Below, one piece after another: positions 48,438-57,594 of a DNA stretch of 64,000 nt. Every line of letters begins with the position of its first letter. Within the stretch, counting starts at the first letter, position 1. The notes under the pieces are model-generated. The model did not search any database and had not been told where the DNA came from. It saw nothing but the letters and a program-made list of their open reading frames with translations. The position numbers and the translations under genes are program-made. Source of the DNA: Idiomarina aquatica (GTDB lineage: Bacteria > Pseudomonadota > Gammaproteobacteria > Enterobacterales > Alteromonadaceae); the NCBI RefSeq assembly GCF_004362895.1, contig NZ_SNXI01000005.1, positions 124,001 to 188,000 on the forward strand. Reading direction: 5' to 3'.

Positions 48438-49099
48438 GCTGACTCTCCGGCCAATTCAGGTAACGCCCGGAACATGTCACCGTAAAGTCTATAGACATGC
48501 TTTGCGGTCTGGATAATGACCTGTTGTGCTTTTTCATCAGTGATTTTATTCATCAGCTGTTCAAAGAAGTGAACGTGTTCGAGGTCAAGGTCGCCATGGG
48601 ATAACAGATAGCTGAAAGCCGAATGAGGTAATCCCAGCGCTGATTTTATTTTACCCGCCGCTTGTGTCGCCAGCTTGACGCTGGTCCCTTCCAGTACATG
48701 CGCCATACCAAAAAACGCCGCCGGATGATCATTATCTATAGCCTGATAAACCAATGACACCATCGCCTGTGTTGCAGTGTGCGGTACGCTGCTTTGGGCA
48801 AGCTGCACATCACCACCTGCCGCTTTAATATCATTGAGGATCCAACGTTCGTGACCGTATTCCTCATTGATATACTCAATAACCGCTTTACGTAACCACT
48901 CATCATTGAACGAGAGTCTGCTACCACAACGCATCAGTAGCGGCGTGGTGTGCTTAACATGATGATAGGCCTGCGTTAAAAACGCACGATAGCGATCCAA
49001 TGTAATGTCACCTTGCAAGGCCTGCTGAATTGCCGGTGCGTTCAGTAAATAGCGTTGTTCATTCTGCGTTTGGTCACATAAGGTGTTAAAAAATTTCAT
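48434..49099 (-). CDS. Heme-oxygenase-like diiron oxidase (HDO) family protein
   Basis: Started at 49099, overlapping the ligase stop by 14 bases, it has 221 residues and is all-helical. It carries a complete HDO metal-ligand set: E80-x2-H83, E137, H168-x3-D172-x2-H175. The last triad spacing equals that of Chlamydia CADD, and the family includes UndA, which makes alkenes from fatty acids. It is therefore a likely O2-dependent iron oxidase acting on an amino- or fatty-acid-derived substrate. The actual reaction is unknown. Confidence 0.78.
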   Translation of the reverse strand: MKFFNTLCDQTQNEQRYLLNAPAIQQALQGDITLDRYRAFLTQAYHHVKHTTPLLMRCGSRLSFNDEWLRKAVIEYINEEYGHERWILNDIKAAGGDVQLAQSSVPHTATQAMVSLVYQAIDNDHPAAFFGMAHVLEGTSVKLATQAAGKIKSALGLPHSAFSYLLSHGDLDLEHVHFFEQLMNKITDEKAQQVIIQTAKHVYRLYGDMFRALPELAGESA

Positions 49100-50477
49100 C
49101 ACGTACCTCGTTAATCGATGAGTTATGTTGAGCACCAAAAAGCTGTTGCGCTAATGTCTGGAGAGCCTGACGCCGCAGGCGCCCGGTTCCTGTTAACAAG
49201 CCATTGGTTACAGTAAAAGGTTCAGTCAGTTCTATGTGGCGCTGAACACGGGCATAATCCGGCAACAGTCGATTAACCCGATCAACCGCAGCATCGGCCT
49301 GTGCTTTGGTAGTGGAAGGCATTAATACCAGTAAGGCGGTCAAAGGCATTTGTTCATCGCCTATAACAGCGCTCTGATAAATACCCGGCTGGCTGCACAA
49401 CTCAGACTCAATCCACTCAGGATCAATATTGCGGCCATAGTCGGTCACAATAATATGCTTGCGCCGGCCTAATATTGTTAGCCGGCCCTGGTCATCAAAT
49501 TCGCCCAGATCACCGGTATAAATTTGGTTCGGAAACCAACTGCTTTGATCATTCCAGTAACCCAACATGGCATTGCCTTGCACGACCAATTCACCGTTAT
49601 TCAGCGTTACCTGAGCATGATTTAGCGGTTTACCGACAGTTCCCGGAGCAATTGACTCGGGTGCATTAAGTGCCACCACCGAACCGAACTCTGACAGGCC
49701 ATAGCCCTGTACGATGGGAAGTTTTAACGCTAATGCCCTGTGCTCCAACGTGCGGCTTAAACGCGCACCGCCTACGGCCAATAACTTAAACGATTTGGCA
49801 TTGATGAAGCCGCGCTCCACACCGGTAACCACGGCATCCAGCAAGGCCGGCGTCAGGATTAAACTATCGGGCTGATATTGCTTAAGCGCCGCGAAAAAGG
49901 ACTCTAACTGCAGAGATGACGATCCTTTTAAACCGAGTGTCTCGCTACTTAACAGCACCACTTCGGCGCCTAGCCATAACGCCAGATAAACGCCCGCAAC
50001 GTTTTCCAGTAAAACTGCGAGCGGCATAATAACCAGATGCCGTTTAACATCAGCACCAGCAACTCGTTCGGCTAGCGCTGCCACCGTGGTTAATTGGTTC
50101 TCGACCGAAAGGCACACGCCCTTAGGATCTCCAGTACTTCCGGAAGTAAAGGTAACCTTGCTGGTAGCAGGTGGCAGCGGCTTAGCGGAATTGGCTTGTT
50201 GCTGTAAATACTGTTGTTGTCGTTGACTAAAAAATGGCGGTATCGGAATACAGACTTTATTGGCCAGCATTAGCGCTAAGTCTTCTATCACCCAAGCCAT
50301 TGGTTCAGATACGTCCAGCAGGAATATTTGCTGCGACTGTTGATGTAGTTGCTGCGCCCGCAGTTGAACCAATCTTACCAACTCGGCATAACTCAGTTGT
50401 TTAGTCTCTGAGCGAATTGCAATGGCGTTGGGTTTGGCCTGCGCTTGAGAGTGCAAGCGTTCAAATAGCGCGTTCAT
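49086..50477 (-). CDS. AMP-forming acyl ligase (ANL superfamily)
   Basis: The 463-residue protein has the P-loop TFTSGSTGDPKGV, the GYGLSE motif and YTGDLG. It ends in a FACS-like C-terminal domain with LTGTGRLRR where many members have a catalytic Lys. Arg in its place suggests altered chemistry, or use of a different Lys (RRKHIIV, of the A8 region). It is shorter than long-chain acyl-CoA synthetases. Its ATG overlaps the upstream stop by four bases. It probably adenylates a fatty acid or related acid for the following oxidase and reductase. Confidence 0.82.
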   Translation of the reverse strand: MNALFERLHSQAQAKPNAIAIRSETKQLSYAELVRLVQLRAQQLHQQSQQIFLLDVSEPMAWVIEDLALMLANKVCIPIPPFFSQRQQQYLQQQANSAKPLPPATSKVTFTSGSTGDPKGVCLSVENQLTTVAALAERVAGADVKRHLVIMPLAVLLENVAGVYLALWLGAEVVLLSSETLGLKGSSSLQLESFFAALKQYQPDSLILTPALLDAVVTGVERGFINAKSFKLLAVGGARLSRTLEHRALALKLPIVQGYGLSEFGSVVALNAPESIAPGTVGKPLNHAQVTLNNGELVVQGNAMLGYWNDQSSWFPNQIYTGDLGEFDDQGRLTILGRRKHIIVTDYGRNIDPEWIESELCSQPGIYQSAVIGDEQMPLTALLVLMPSTTKAQADAAVDRVNRLLPDYARVQRHIELTEPFTVTNGLLTGTGRLRRQALQTLAQQLFGAQHNSSINEVRDEIF

Positions 50478-51073
50478 ACTCTGGCCTCAGGCAGTTTGGT
50501 CGCAACAGCCACTGGTGTTGTCGCCAGTTGCTCAAACGCACTGCCTTGCGTTAACCAGCCGGCCAGCACAACCGGTTGGTGTTGATAATAGCTTCCCCAG
50601 AGTTCTCTTACTGATTCTGGTAACGCACTTATTTGTGCTGTCTCCAATGCAGTCAAGGCAACACCCATGCGGCGAAAATATTTCTGCAAAGCACGGGTAG
50701 CAGTAAAAATAACCGCGCTGCGCTGGATATTGCCCAATAGCTTAACCACTGCGCCAAATAAATGCGGTAGGTAACTTGCTGCCAGTGCCGCCATGGAGCC
50801 GACTTCGGCTAGTTTTTCTGCTGCAGGTAATGGTCGGCTGCTCACTTGGTACGCGTGCAGTGGCTGATTCAAATACGTTTGCGAAAATAAACGTTGCTCA
50901 TCGGCTAATTGCACCCCGCATGCGGCTACCAGCACCTCATCATCAAACACGGCAACCAATAAGCGCGGCAGTGTTCGCAGGCAGGCATTAAAGTTCAACC
51001 AATAACGGTTACAAATAAACGTTTCTACCTGCTCACGTAACGGATGGTCCGGCAAGATCCAGCAGTGATGCAT
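50474..51073 (-). CDS. Thermostable hemolysin family protein (T_hemolysin)
   Basis: The 199-residue protein matches the Vibrio delta-type thermostable hemolysin family: VETFICNRYWLNFNA, LLVAVFDDEVLVAACGV, AEVGSMAA, and a GNAT-like C-terminal half. The name is historical. The layout resembles acyltransferase/autoinducer-synthase folds, so an acyl-transfer role is plausible. No signal peptide is seen, which argues against secretion. It is the first gene of the seven-gene operon, 67 bases downstream of the PmrA-type boxes. Confidence 0.78.
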   Translation of the reverse strand: MHHCWILPDHPLREQVETFICNRYWLNFNACLRTLPRLLVAVFDDEVLVAACGVQLADEQRLFSQTYLNQPLHAYQVSSRPLPAAEKLAEVGSMAALAASYLPHLFGAVVKLLGNIQRSAVIFTATRALQKYFRRMGVALTALETAQISALPESVRELWGSYYQHQPVVLAGWLTQGSAFEQLATTPVAVATKLPEARV

Positions 51074-51139
51074 AGCGATACTCCTTAAGTCAGTCGAGCG
51101 ACTGCAACAGCGTCAATGGCATCACTTTATTAATCGAGG

Positions 51140-51167
51140 CTTAAGGAAAACTTAAATTGGGTTTAAG
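51140..51167 (-). promoter_or_regulatory. Three tandem PmrA/QseB-type half-sites upstream of the T_hemolysin operon
   Basis: Read on the + strand: CTTAAG, 5 bases, CTTAAA, 5 bases, TTTAAG, each 11 bases apart. On the minus strand (operon direction) TTTAAG-TTTTC-CTTAAG is an exact YTTAAK N5 YTTAAK match. It is followed after a few bases by a TTAATAAA-like -10 element. Confidence 0.72.
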
Positions 51168-51214
51168 AATTGTGGTTTGTGTAGTGGGTTAAAAGTTCCA
51201 ATTTATTTATTAAA

Positions 51215-51574
51215 TCAGAAAAACAAAATACTTATCCAGGTTATCATCAACAGTAACAAAGCAAAAAATACCGCTGCTGAGGCGATATCTTTGGCACGCC
51301 CGCTGAGTTCATGGAATTCAGCGCCAACTCTGTCAACAACGGCTTCTACTGCAGAGTTTAATAACTCAGTAATCACCAGAATAAATAACGTCATGAGCAG
51401 TAATAACCGCTCAGCGGTTGATGCATCAACGAGGAATGCAACCGGAACCAATAACGCACAAAGCAGTGCTTCTTGCCGAAATGCAGCTTCATAGCGCCAG
51501 GCGGTTTTAATCCCTCTTAGCGAGTTAAATGTTGCTTTCCAAATGCGCGTCACACCGGTGTAACCTGATTTCAT
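51215..51574 (-). CDS. dgkA: Diacylglycerol kinase
   Basis: The 119-residue inner-membrane protein has three helices and the DgkA motif ELLNSAVEAVVDRVG. It phosphorylates diacylglycerol to phosphatidic acid, recycling the diacylglycerol left when head groups are removed from phospholipids. The divergent LTA-synthase-like enzyme releases diacylglycerol in its known reaction, so the two should work together. Both share a promoter region with a PmrA-type box. Confidence 0.93.
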   Translation of the reverse strand: MKSGYTGVTRIWKATFNSLRGIKTAWRYEAAFRQEALLCALLVPVAFLVDASTAERLLLLMTLFILVITELLNSAVEAVVDRVGAEFHELSGRAKDIASAAVFFALLLLMITWISILFF

Positions 51575-51625
51575 GCTCTATCCTTTAATTGCATTACCTG
51601 CAAGGCGTATAGATATTATTAAAAC

Positions 51626-51648
51626 AGTCTTAAGATTATCTTAAGACT
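51626..51648. promoter_or_regulatory. PmrA/QseB-type box between dgkA and the LTA-synthase-like gene
   Basis: CTTAAG (51629-51634), ATTAT, CTTAAG (51640-51645): an exact consensus direct repeat with 11-base period. It also forms an inverted repeat (AGTCTTAAG with CTTAAGACT), so it reads the same toward both genes. TAATAATAT on the dgkA side could be the -10 element. Confidence 0.75.
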
Positions 51649-51695
51649 TGCCTGTTAGCGTCGTCTTTCTTTAATAAAGAGAAAGACTTGTTTAT

Positions 51696-53699
51696 ATGCG
51701 CGCAATAAAAAACTTAAGCCGCTCGCTGGCACTATTTAAACCACTAGGTTATTTCACCGTAATCGCGTTGGTGCTGTTAAGCGTGTCACGCCTAATTCTC
51801 GCGAGCCTTTATGTCAATCGTGTCGAAAATGCTGTCAGCTGGTCAGAGTTTTTTCTATTGGGCCTTCGTGCCGATATCATACAAGTCGGCTACTTTACCC
51901 TCATCCCCTTGCTGGTTTTATTGCCGTTTATTACGATCTTGCACAAACCTGCGGCGCAACGCTGGTGGCGACGGCTGCTTACCCTTTGGGTATTATTCTA
52001 TACACTCATCTTATGGTTTATGGAAGTATCCACGCCGGCATTTTTGGCGCAATACGATACCCGCCCTAACCGTCTGTTTTTTGAGTACCTTGCGTATCCT
52101 AAAGAAGTTTTTTCAACATTAATCCACGGTTTTGCCGGATGGCTTGCTGCTGGTATTGTGTCAACGCTAATCTTTATTGTCATTAGCTATCGTTGCTGTC
52201 GAGCAACAGAGTATCGCTTTAAACCGCGTGCTGTGGGTCGTCGATATGTCATGTTAATATTGCCTATACTCGTTGTCAGCTCGGTATTGGGTATTCGCTC
52301 AACATTGGCCCACCGCCCTGCAAACCCCGCTTTTTTTGCCGTAACGTCAGATGCGATGGTAAATTCGCTTATCCTGAACTCAACCTACACCGTTGAATAT
52401 GCGCTATATAACTTAAAGCACGAAGCCGCAGCAAACACGGTTTATGGCGATCTAACGCCCGATCAGGTGGTCGAGGAAATCAGGCAGACACCCCATTTAA
52501 AACAGCAAGAATTTCCATTTACTGACTACCCTACGGTGCACTATCAACAGGCCACACGCACGCGCTCGCGCCCCTTGAACATCGTCATAATATTGCAGGA
52601 AAGTCTAGGTGCTACATTTGTTGAGTCGCTCGGCGGTCTGCCCGTCACACCTAATCTTGAGCGCTTAAAACAGCAAGGTTGGTGGTTTGAGAACCTCTAC
52701 GCGACGGGGATTCGTTCGGTGCGTGGTATCGAGGCCGTTATTTCCGGATTTTTGCCAAGCCGGGCCCGCTCAACCGTTAAACTATCGGCTTCACAACGGC
52801 AATTTTTCACCCTCGCCGATTTACTTAAGCGAAAAGGCTATCAAACCGAATTTATCTATGGCGGCCAATCACACTTCGACAATATGGCCAATTTTTTTGT
52901 TGGCAACGGCTTTGACTCGATCATTGATCAAGATGATTACCCTAACCCTAAATTTGTTGGTAGTTGGGGCGTCAGTGACCAGGACTTACTGAATAAATTA
53001 CACCAACGGTTATCGCAAACGTCAGCTGATAAACCTCAGTTTACCCTGGCTTTTACCTCTTCCAACCACGAGCCTTTTGAGTTTCCTGATGATCAAATTG
53101 TACTTGCTGAACAACCCAGGAACACGGTTAATAATGCGGTTAAATATGCCGACTATGCATTGGGCGAATTTATTAATCGCGCACAACAAAGTGACTATTG
53201 GGAGAACACCTTGTTTTTGATCGTTGCCGACCATGACACGCGAGTTTACGGCGATGAACTGGTTCCCGTTAGCAAGTTTCACATTCCGGGATTAATCTTA
53301 GGTGCAGACATCGAACCCCGAAAAATTTCCGCTGTTAGTAGTCAAATAGATCTTGCACCGACGATGTTATCATTGGCAGGTGTCTCTGCTTATGTGCCAA
53401 CCGTAGGGCAAGACCTGAGTGCGCCAACGATGCAGCCGGCGAACCGCGCAATGATGCAGTTTGGCGATAATTATGGTTGGCTCGAACGGACTAAAAGCGG
53501 TGAGCAGTTAACCGTCTTACAAGTTGATCGTTCGGTACAAAAATTCGAATATAGCCCATCGTCACATAGGTTAAAGCCGATACAGCAACGCCCAGACGCA
53601 ATACAAATAAACAAAATCACCGCGTATGCCATGCTACCGTCAATTCTCTACCAACAGCGCGCCTATTTTGTTCCCGAAACGGCAATTGCTAGTCAATAA
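51696..53699 (+). CDS. LTA synthase-family phosphoglycerol/phosphoethanolamine transferase
   Basis: The 667-residue protein has five N-terminal transmembrane helices and a periplasmic sulfatase-fold domain from about residue 290. Metal and active-site positions are seen as IILQESLGA, YATGIRSVRG, SSNHEPFEFP and VADHDTRVYG. The position normally held by the nucleophilic Thr appears to be Ser (IRSVRG). The enzyme moves a phospholipid head group to an acceptor and releases diacylglycerol. The acceptor here could be a membrane glucan, LPS or a protein. Confidence 0.85.
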   Translation: MRAIKNLSRSLALFKPLGYFTVIALVLLSVSRLILASLYVNRVENAVSWSEFFLLGLRADIIQVGYFTLIPLLVLLPFITILHKPAAQRWWRRLLTLWVLFYTLILWFMEVSTPAFLAQYDTRPNRLFFEYLAYPKEVFSTLIHGFAGWLAAGIVSTLIFIVISYRCCRATEYRFKPRAVGRRYVMLILPILVVSSVLGIRSTLAHRPANPAFFAVTSDAMVNSLILNSTYTVEYALYNLKHEAAANTVYGDLTPDQVVEEIRQTPHLKQQEFPFTDYPTVHYQQATRTRSRPLNIVIILQESLGATFVESLGGLPVTPNLERLKQQGWWFENLYATGIRSVRGIEAVISGFLPSRARSTVKLSASQRQFFTLADLLKRKGYQTEFIYGGQSHFDNMANFFVGNGFDSIIDQDDYPNPKFVGSWGVSDQDLLNKLHQRLSQTSADKPQFTLAFTSSNHEPFEFPDDQIVLAEQPRNTVNNAVKYADYALGEFINRAQQSDYWENTLFLIVADHDTRVYGDELVPVSKFHIPGLILGADIEPRKISAVSSQIDLAPTMLSLAGVSAYVPTVGQDLSAPTMQPANRAMMQFGDNYGWLERTKSGEQLTVLQVDRSVQKFEYSPSSHRLKPIQQRPDAIQINKITAYAMLPSILYQQRAYFVPETAIASQ

Positions 53700-55581
53700 A
53701 AAAGCAATTTTTGCCGGCACGCTTAGCACGGTATAGCTGGCGATCGGCCTGTCGGATAACATCTTCAGCGGGCCAATCTGCCGCCAGAAGTGCTGCGCCC
53801 ATACTGACTGTAAGCACATGGGGTTCAGTCGCTTTAAACTCATGTCCAATAGCTTGGTTGACGACACATGTGCGCCAAGCCTCCAATAGTCCACGAACCT
53901 CATTGATGTCACACGTGGGGATAATCGCAGCAAGCTCTTCACCACCGTACCGGTAAACTCTAAAATCAACGTTCTTACTCAGGCAACCGGCAATTTTCTT
54001 TAATGCCTGATCGCCCGCTTCGTGACCATAGTTATCATTATACGGCTTAAATTCGTCGATATCTGCCATCATTAAGTAGGCCGGTTCCCCGGTTCCGATA
54101 GCTGCGGCCAGATCCTGATCAAATGCGCGACGATTAAACAGTCCGGTCAGGCCATCTAAGTGCGCCAGGGCATCTAATTTTTTGTTGGCTTCGGCCAATT
54201 CTGCTGTGCGCATCTCGACTTTTCGTTCAAGCTCGTTCTGCGCCTTAATAAAACGTGATGCCATCGTTTTAAAGCCATCCAGCGCCTGCTTTACTTCGCC
54301 GCGTGCGTTAATATCAGCAGAGCGATGCTGCAGCGCTTGCTGATAGTCGCTGCGCCCCATCATCGACGCCATCGTTGCAACTTCCTGTAACGGTTTGGTT
54401 ATCTCGCGGCGAATCAGCCAATAGGTCATCAGCAGGATTAACAAGACTAAGCCAACCCCGGCAAAGATTAAACGCACGGGCAATACCATTGCCTCGGCAC
54501 GAATTTCTGCTAATGGATAGAGGGTTACATGCCACCAATCGGGTCCTTCAATCTTATCGATGATCAACAGCTGCTCTTCAACACCACGCTCAATAACAAC
54601 CGGCAATTGGGTAAATGAATTTGCATTAATAACCTCACTGACCGCTTGATAAATCGGTTCCTGATAGGTGTCTTTTGTCAGTGTGCTGCGACTTTGCATG
54701 GCTTGCTGCGACAAGTTGGACGCCGCTATCAAGTCACCCTTAGCATTAAGTACCAGATGTTCAGAGCTTGAACGTTTTTTTGCGGTTAAATCTTCCAGCA
54801 AGCGACCTAATGCCACATCAAAGCTGGCATTGACTAAATGCTGACCATTACGATCCACCGGGTGCTGGTAGGTGATAGTCCAGACATCGGCTGAAATATC
54901 ATAATATAAGCCGGTCCAGTTAGGCCGTCGTTCAGGGTTTTTACTTTGTAAGGTCGACTCCACTACCGAAAAGTCCGTAATAACCAAGTCCTTATCGGCC
55001 AATAACCCCCAGGGCGACTCTTTTGAGTACATGACAATAATATTTTCAGGCATCGAAAAATGCGTATTACCGACCACGTTTTGCCATGCCGGTCCTACCG
55101 CATCAAGGGTATGCTGCGCTGCGATCACGCGAGTTTTTAGTTCGTCTGTTAGCGGCTGCGTGCGCGGACCTATAAATGCGCTCAAATGTTGAAAATACTC
55201 ACCGCTTTGCAAGGTACCCTGATCAAACTCAGGTTTAAGTCTGAGCACGCCTGGTGATGTTTCCTGATACCAACGATCAAACTGTGCAATTCGTTCAGAT
55301 TGGTTTTGCATCAGCTGGTAGCGCTCTAAAAACTCTTCACTGAGCACTTCAGCATGCCTTTCGATACGTTCAAACAGCACCTGGTTGCGCTCTAACGTCG
55401 GTGCTAGATCCTGTTGCATCAGGTCGATGACGCGTTGCCGGGCGTTTTGGTAGGTTGCGGTAAAAGTAACCGCTGAGGCGATAATGACAATTGAGATTGC
55501 CCACAAGCTGATTTTTACCAGTAATGCGGTGGTCAGTCGCTCATGCCGTTGTAATCGTCGATGTTGGTGACGTCGTTCCAT
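53689..55581 (-). CDS. Membrane diguanylate cyclase with periplasmic sensor domain
   Basis: The 630-residue protein has a helix near 25-45 and a dCache-like periplasmic domain (about 45-350, with PENIIVMYSKESPWG and NWTGLYYD). A second helix near 360-380, a HAMP-like region, a coiled coil and a GGDEF domain follow, with active GGEEL (YGGEELAA). It should make c-di-GMP in response to an external ligand. Its 3' end overlaps the convergent LTA-synthase-like gene by 11 bases. Confidence 0.88.
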   Translation of the reverse strand: MERRHQHRRLQRHERLTTALLVKISLWAISIVIIASAVTFTATYQNARQRVIDLMQQDLAPTLERNQVLFERIERHAEVLSEEFLERYQLMQNQSERIAQFDRWYQETSPGVLRLKPEFDQGTLQSGEYFQHLSAFIGPRTQPLTDELKTRVIAAQHTLDAVGPAWQNVVGNTHFSMPENIIVMYSKESPWGLLADKDLVITDFSVVESTLQSKNPERRPNWTGLYYDISADVWTITYQHPVDRNGQHLVNASFDVALGRLLEDLTAKKRSSSEHLVLNAKGDLIAASNLSQQAMQSRSTLTKDTYQEPIYQAVSEVINANSFTQLPVVIERGVEEQLLIIDKIEGPDWWHVTLYPLAEIRAEAMVLPVRLIFAGVGLVLLILLMTYWLIRREITKPLQEVATMASMMGRSDYQQALQHRSADINARGEVKQALDGFKTMASRFIKAQNELERKVEMRTAELAEANKKLDALAHLDGLTGLFNRRAFDQDLAAAIGTGEPAYLMMADIDEFKPYNDNYGHEAGDQALKKIAGCLSKNVDFRVYRYGGEELAAIIPTCDINEVRGLLEAWRTCVVNQAIGHEFKATEPHVLTVSMGAALLAADWPAEDVIRQADRQLYRAKRAGKNCFFID

Positions 55582-55675
55582 TTAGAGCAATCGTTATTTT
55601 TCGCTTAACTTAACAAAAGTTTTAAGCTGATGCTATCATGCACATAAAAATAACAATAATTTATAGGTAAGCACA

Positions 55676-56140
55676 ATGAAAGAAATCAAGTGGGGTTTAG
55701 TTTTTATCGTCGCCATCATCGTTTGGATGGTCATCGAAAAAGCAACCGGATTACACGGCGAACACATTCAATATCATGCGGTATTTAGTAATGTCTTCGC
55801 TATTGTTGCTATTGTTATCTTTATTTTTGCATTGCGCGATATTCGCCGGGCGCAGCCTGAAGGTCCGGTAACCTGGCTAAAATTATTCCTGGCCGGGATA
55901 AAAATATCGGTGGTTATTGCGGTACTGTCACCACCAACACAGTTCCTGATTCATTCCGTTATTTCGCCGGAGTTTTTCCCCAACATGCGTGAGTACGCCA
56001 TTACTTCTGGCATGATGAGTGAAACTCGCGCCAACGAGTACTTCTCGTTAGCCGCTTACATGTTTCAATCGGCAGTGTTCGCCTTTGGTATGGGCGTGAT
56101 TACCAGCGCCGTCATTGCGTTTTTCTTAAAGCGGAAGTAG
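55676..56140 (+). CDS. DUF4199-type membrane protein
   Basis: This 154-residue protein has four hydrophobic helices and a central loop with HSVISPEFFPNMREYAI, in the manner of DUF4199. The function is unknown. It stands alone between the cyclase and the iron-uptake operon. Confidence 0.6.
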   Translation: MKEIKWGLVFIVAIIVWMVIEKATGLHGEHIQYHAVFSNVFAIVAIVIFIFALRDIRRAQPEGPVTWLKLFLAGIKISVVIAVLSPPTQFLIHSVISPEFFPNMREYAITSGMMSETRANEYFSLAAYMFQSAVFAFGMGVITSAVIAFFLKRK

Positions 56141-56178
56141 CAGGCTTACCGCCAACGTTCGATTTTTTGAAGAACTCA

Positions 56179-57594
56179 TCACTTTACGCGTTTTAGCCGG
56201 AGCCATAGTAACACTGCACTTACAAGTAAGCCGCCGTTTATCCATATTGCGGCAGGCTGCGCAAGGTTAACCCCAAACATGACAACATGAACGGTAACCA
56301 ATACCAACAGCATAGTAATTGTCGCCATTAAAAACTGCTGCGTTACTTGCTGTGGCTGTTTGCGCCAGGCGCTGTAGACAACGCTAAGCAACAGCATCGC
56401 CCAGAATGTCAGCGTTGCAGAAAACCCACAGAGTAAACTAACCAATGCCGCCAGCGTCATTGCCATCGGTGTTCCCCAAACTATCGCGGCCCAGTAATCA
56501 TTTAACGCATCGTCATGCTGACGTTTTTTCAGCCATATATTAACGCCCGACACACAGATAACAGTCAATGCCAGACCCAACACGCCATAAACAATCTTCA
56601 TCCATTCGCCGGCAAAATGACCAAAGTGCAGGCGGTAGACCGAGAAGATAGCCTCCTGACCCGTTTTGCCATCAGCATAACCGACCGCATCAATATAGTT
56701 ACCCATGGCGTCAAAACGATATTGTTCGGAATAGATTAATTTGTCGTGGTGTTGAGCACCCATCAGCAAATATTGATCAGCCTCACCCGGACGCTCAAAG
56801 GTAATAAATAGCGGTTGCGCTTGCGGCGCTACGCGTTTAAGTTCTGTCAACGCACGCGGTAAATCCATCTCCCCATCATAGCTTTCGACCTCTGGGGTTG
56901 CACCGAAAACATCCGCAAATAAGGCCATTTCATCGCCTTTGTACTGTGTCTCAGCATAAAAATTCGTCATCAATAAGGCCAAGCCAAAGTAGGCTCCGGT
57001 CAAGGCTATCATCAAATGAAACGGCAGCCCCCAAACGCTCAGTCGATTATGCAAATCCGCTTCACCCTGCTGGCCGTTACCGCCCCGGCGCCAACGAAAC
57101 GCGTCTTTAAACATACGGCGATGCGCAAACACGCCGGTCAGGATCAAACCGGTCAGTAGTGCTCCGAATACACTAACCACGATCATGCCGAAGCTGTGGG
57201 GTAAGTGCAGCTCCGCATGTAACTCAGCAATCATGTTGGTAAACGGATGCTGCTTTGGTGGACCTAAGGTCCCGTCTTCATTGATATACCAGGACTGTCC
57301 ATTGGCATTAATATATAACCGCGGAATATCCACGGTCGGTAAGCGCATCGTGGTCAGACCCTGAAATTGATCCTGCTCAGCTAATACCTGTTCGTAGGCG
57401 CGCTGCAATGCAGCGGCATCATACTCCAGGGTTTCCTCAATGGTAGGCTGTTCCCATCGAGTAAGCTCCTGGCTGAACACCGCAAGTGTACCCGATAAAC
57501 AAATCCAGTATAGTAACACCGCACTTAACAGCCCGAGCCAGGAGTGGCTTTTAAGTGAACGTTGACTAAATGCTCGCGTTATCGAAAAGTTCAT
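56179..57594 (-). CDS. PepSY-associated transmembrane protein (FpvG/PiuB-like)
   Basis: The 471-residue protein starts with a basic segment and SWLGLLSAVLLYWICLSGTLAVFS. It has a PepSY-type periplasmic region and further helices with paired His (LHLPHSFGM; YRLHFGHFAGEWMK). The family is found with siderophore receptors and is thought to reduce ferric siderophores in the periplasm through heme or quinone. It overlaps the upstream gene by four bases and is the last of the three-gene iron operon. Confidence 0.85.
   Translation of the reverse strand: MNFSITRAFSQRSLKSHSWLGLLSAVLLYWICLSGTLAVFSQELTRWEQPTIEETLEYDAAALQRAYEQVLAEQDQFQGLTTMRLPTVDIPRLYINANGQSWYINEDGTLGPPKQHPFTNMIAELHAELHLPHSFGMIVVSVFGALLTGLILTGVFAHRRMFKDAFRWRRGGNGQQGEADLHNRLSVWGLPFHLMIALTGAYFGLALLMTNFYAETQYKGDEMALFADVFGATPEVESYDGEMDLPRALTELKRVAPQAQPLFITFERPGEADQYLLMGAQHHDKLIYSEQYRFDAMGNYIDAVGYADGKTGQEAIFSVYRLHFGHFAGEWMKIVYGVLGLALTVICVSGVNIWLKKRQHDDALNDYWAAIVWGTPMAMTLAALVSLLCGFSATLTFWAMLLLSVVYSAWRKQPQQVTQQFLMATITMLLVLVTVHVVMFGVNLAQPAAIWINGGLLVSAVLLWLRLKRVK

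Noticed and set aside
50474-51073. T_hemolysin protein as a secreted toxin
   Set aside because: No signal peptide or secretion partner, and its position in an enzyme operon argues for an enzymatic role.
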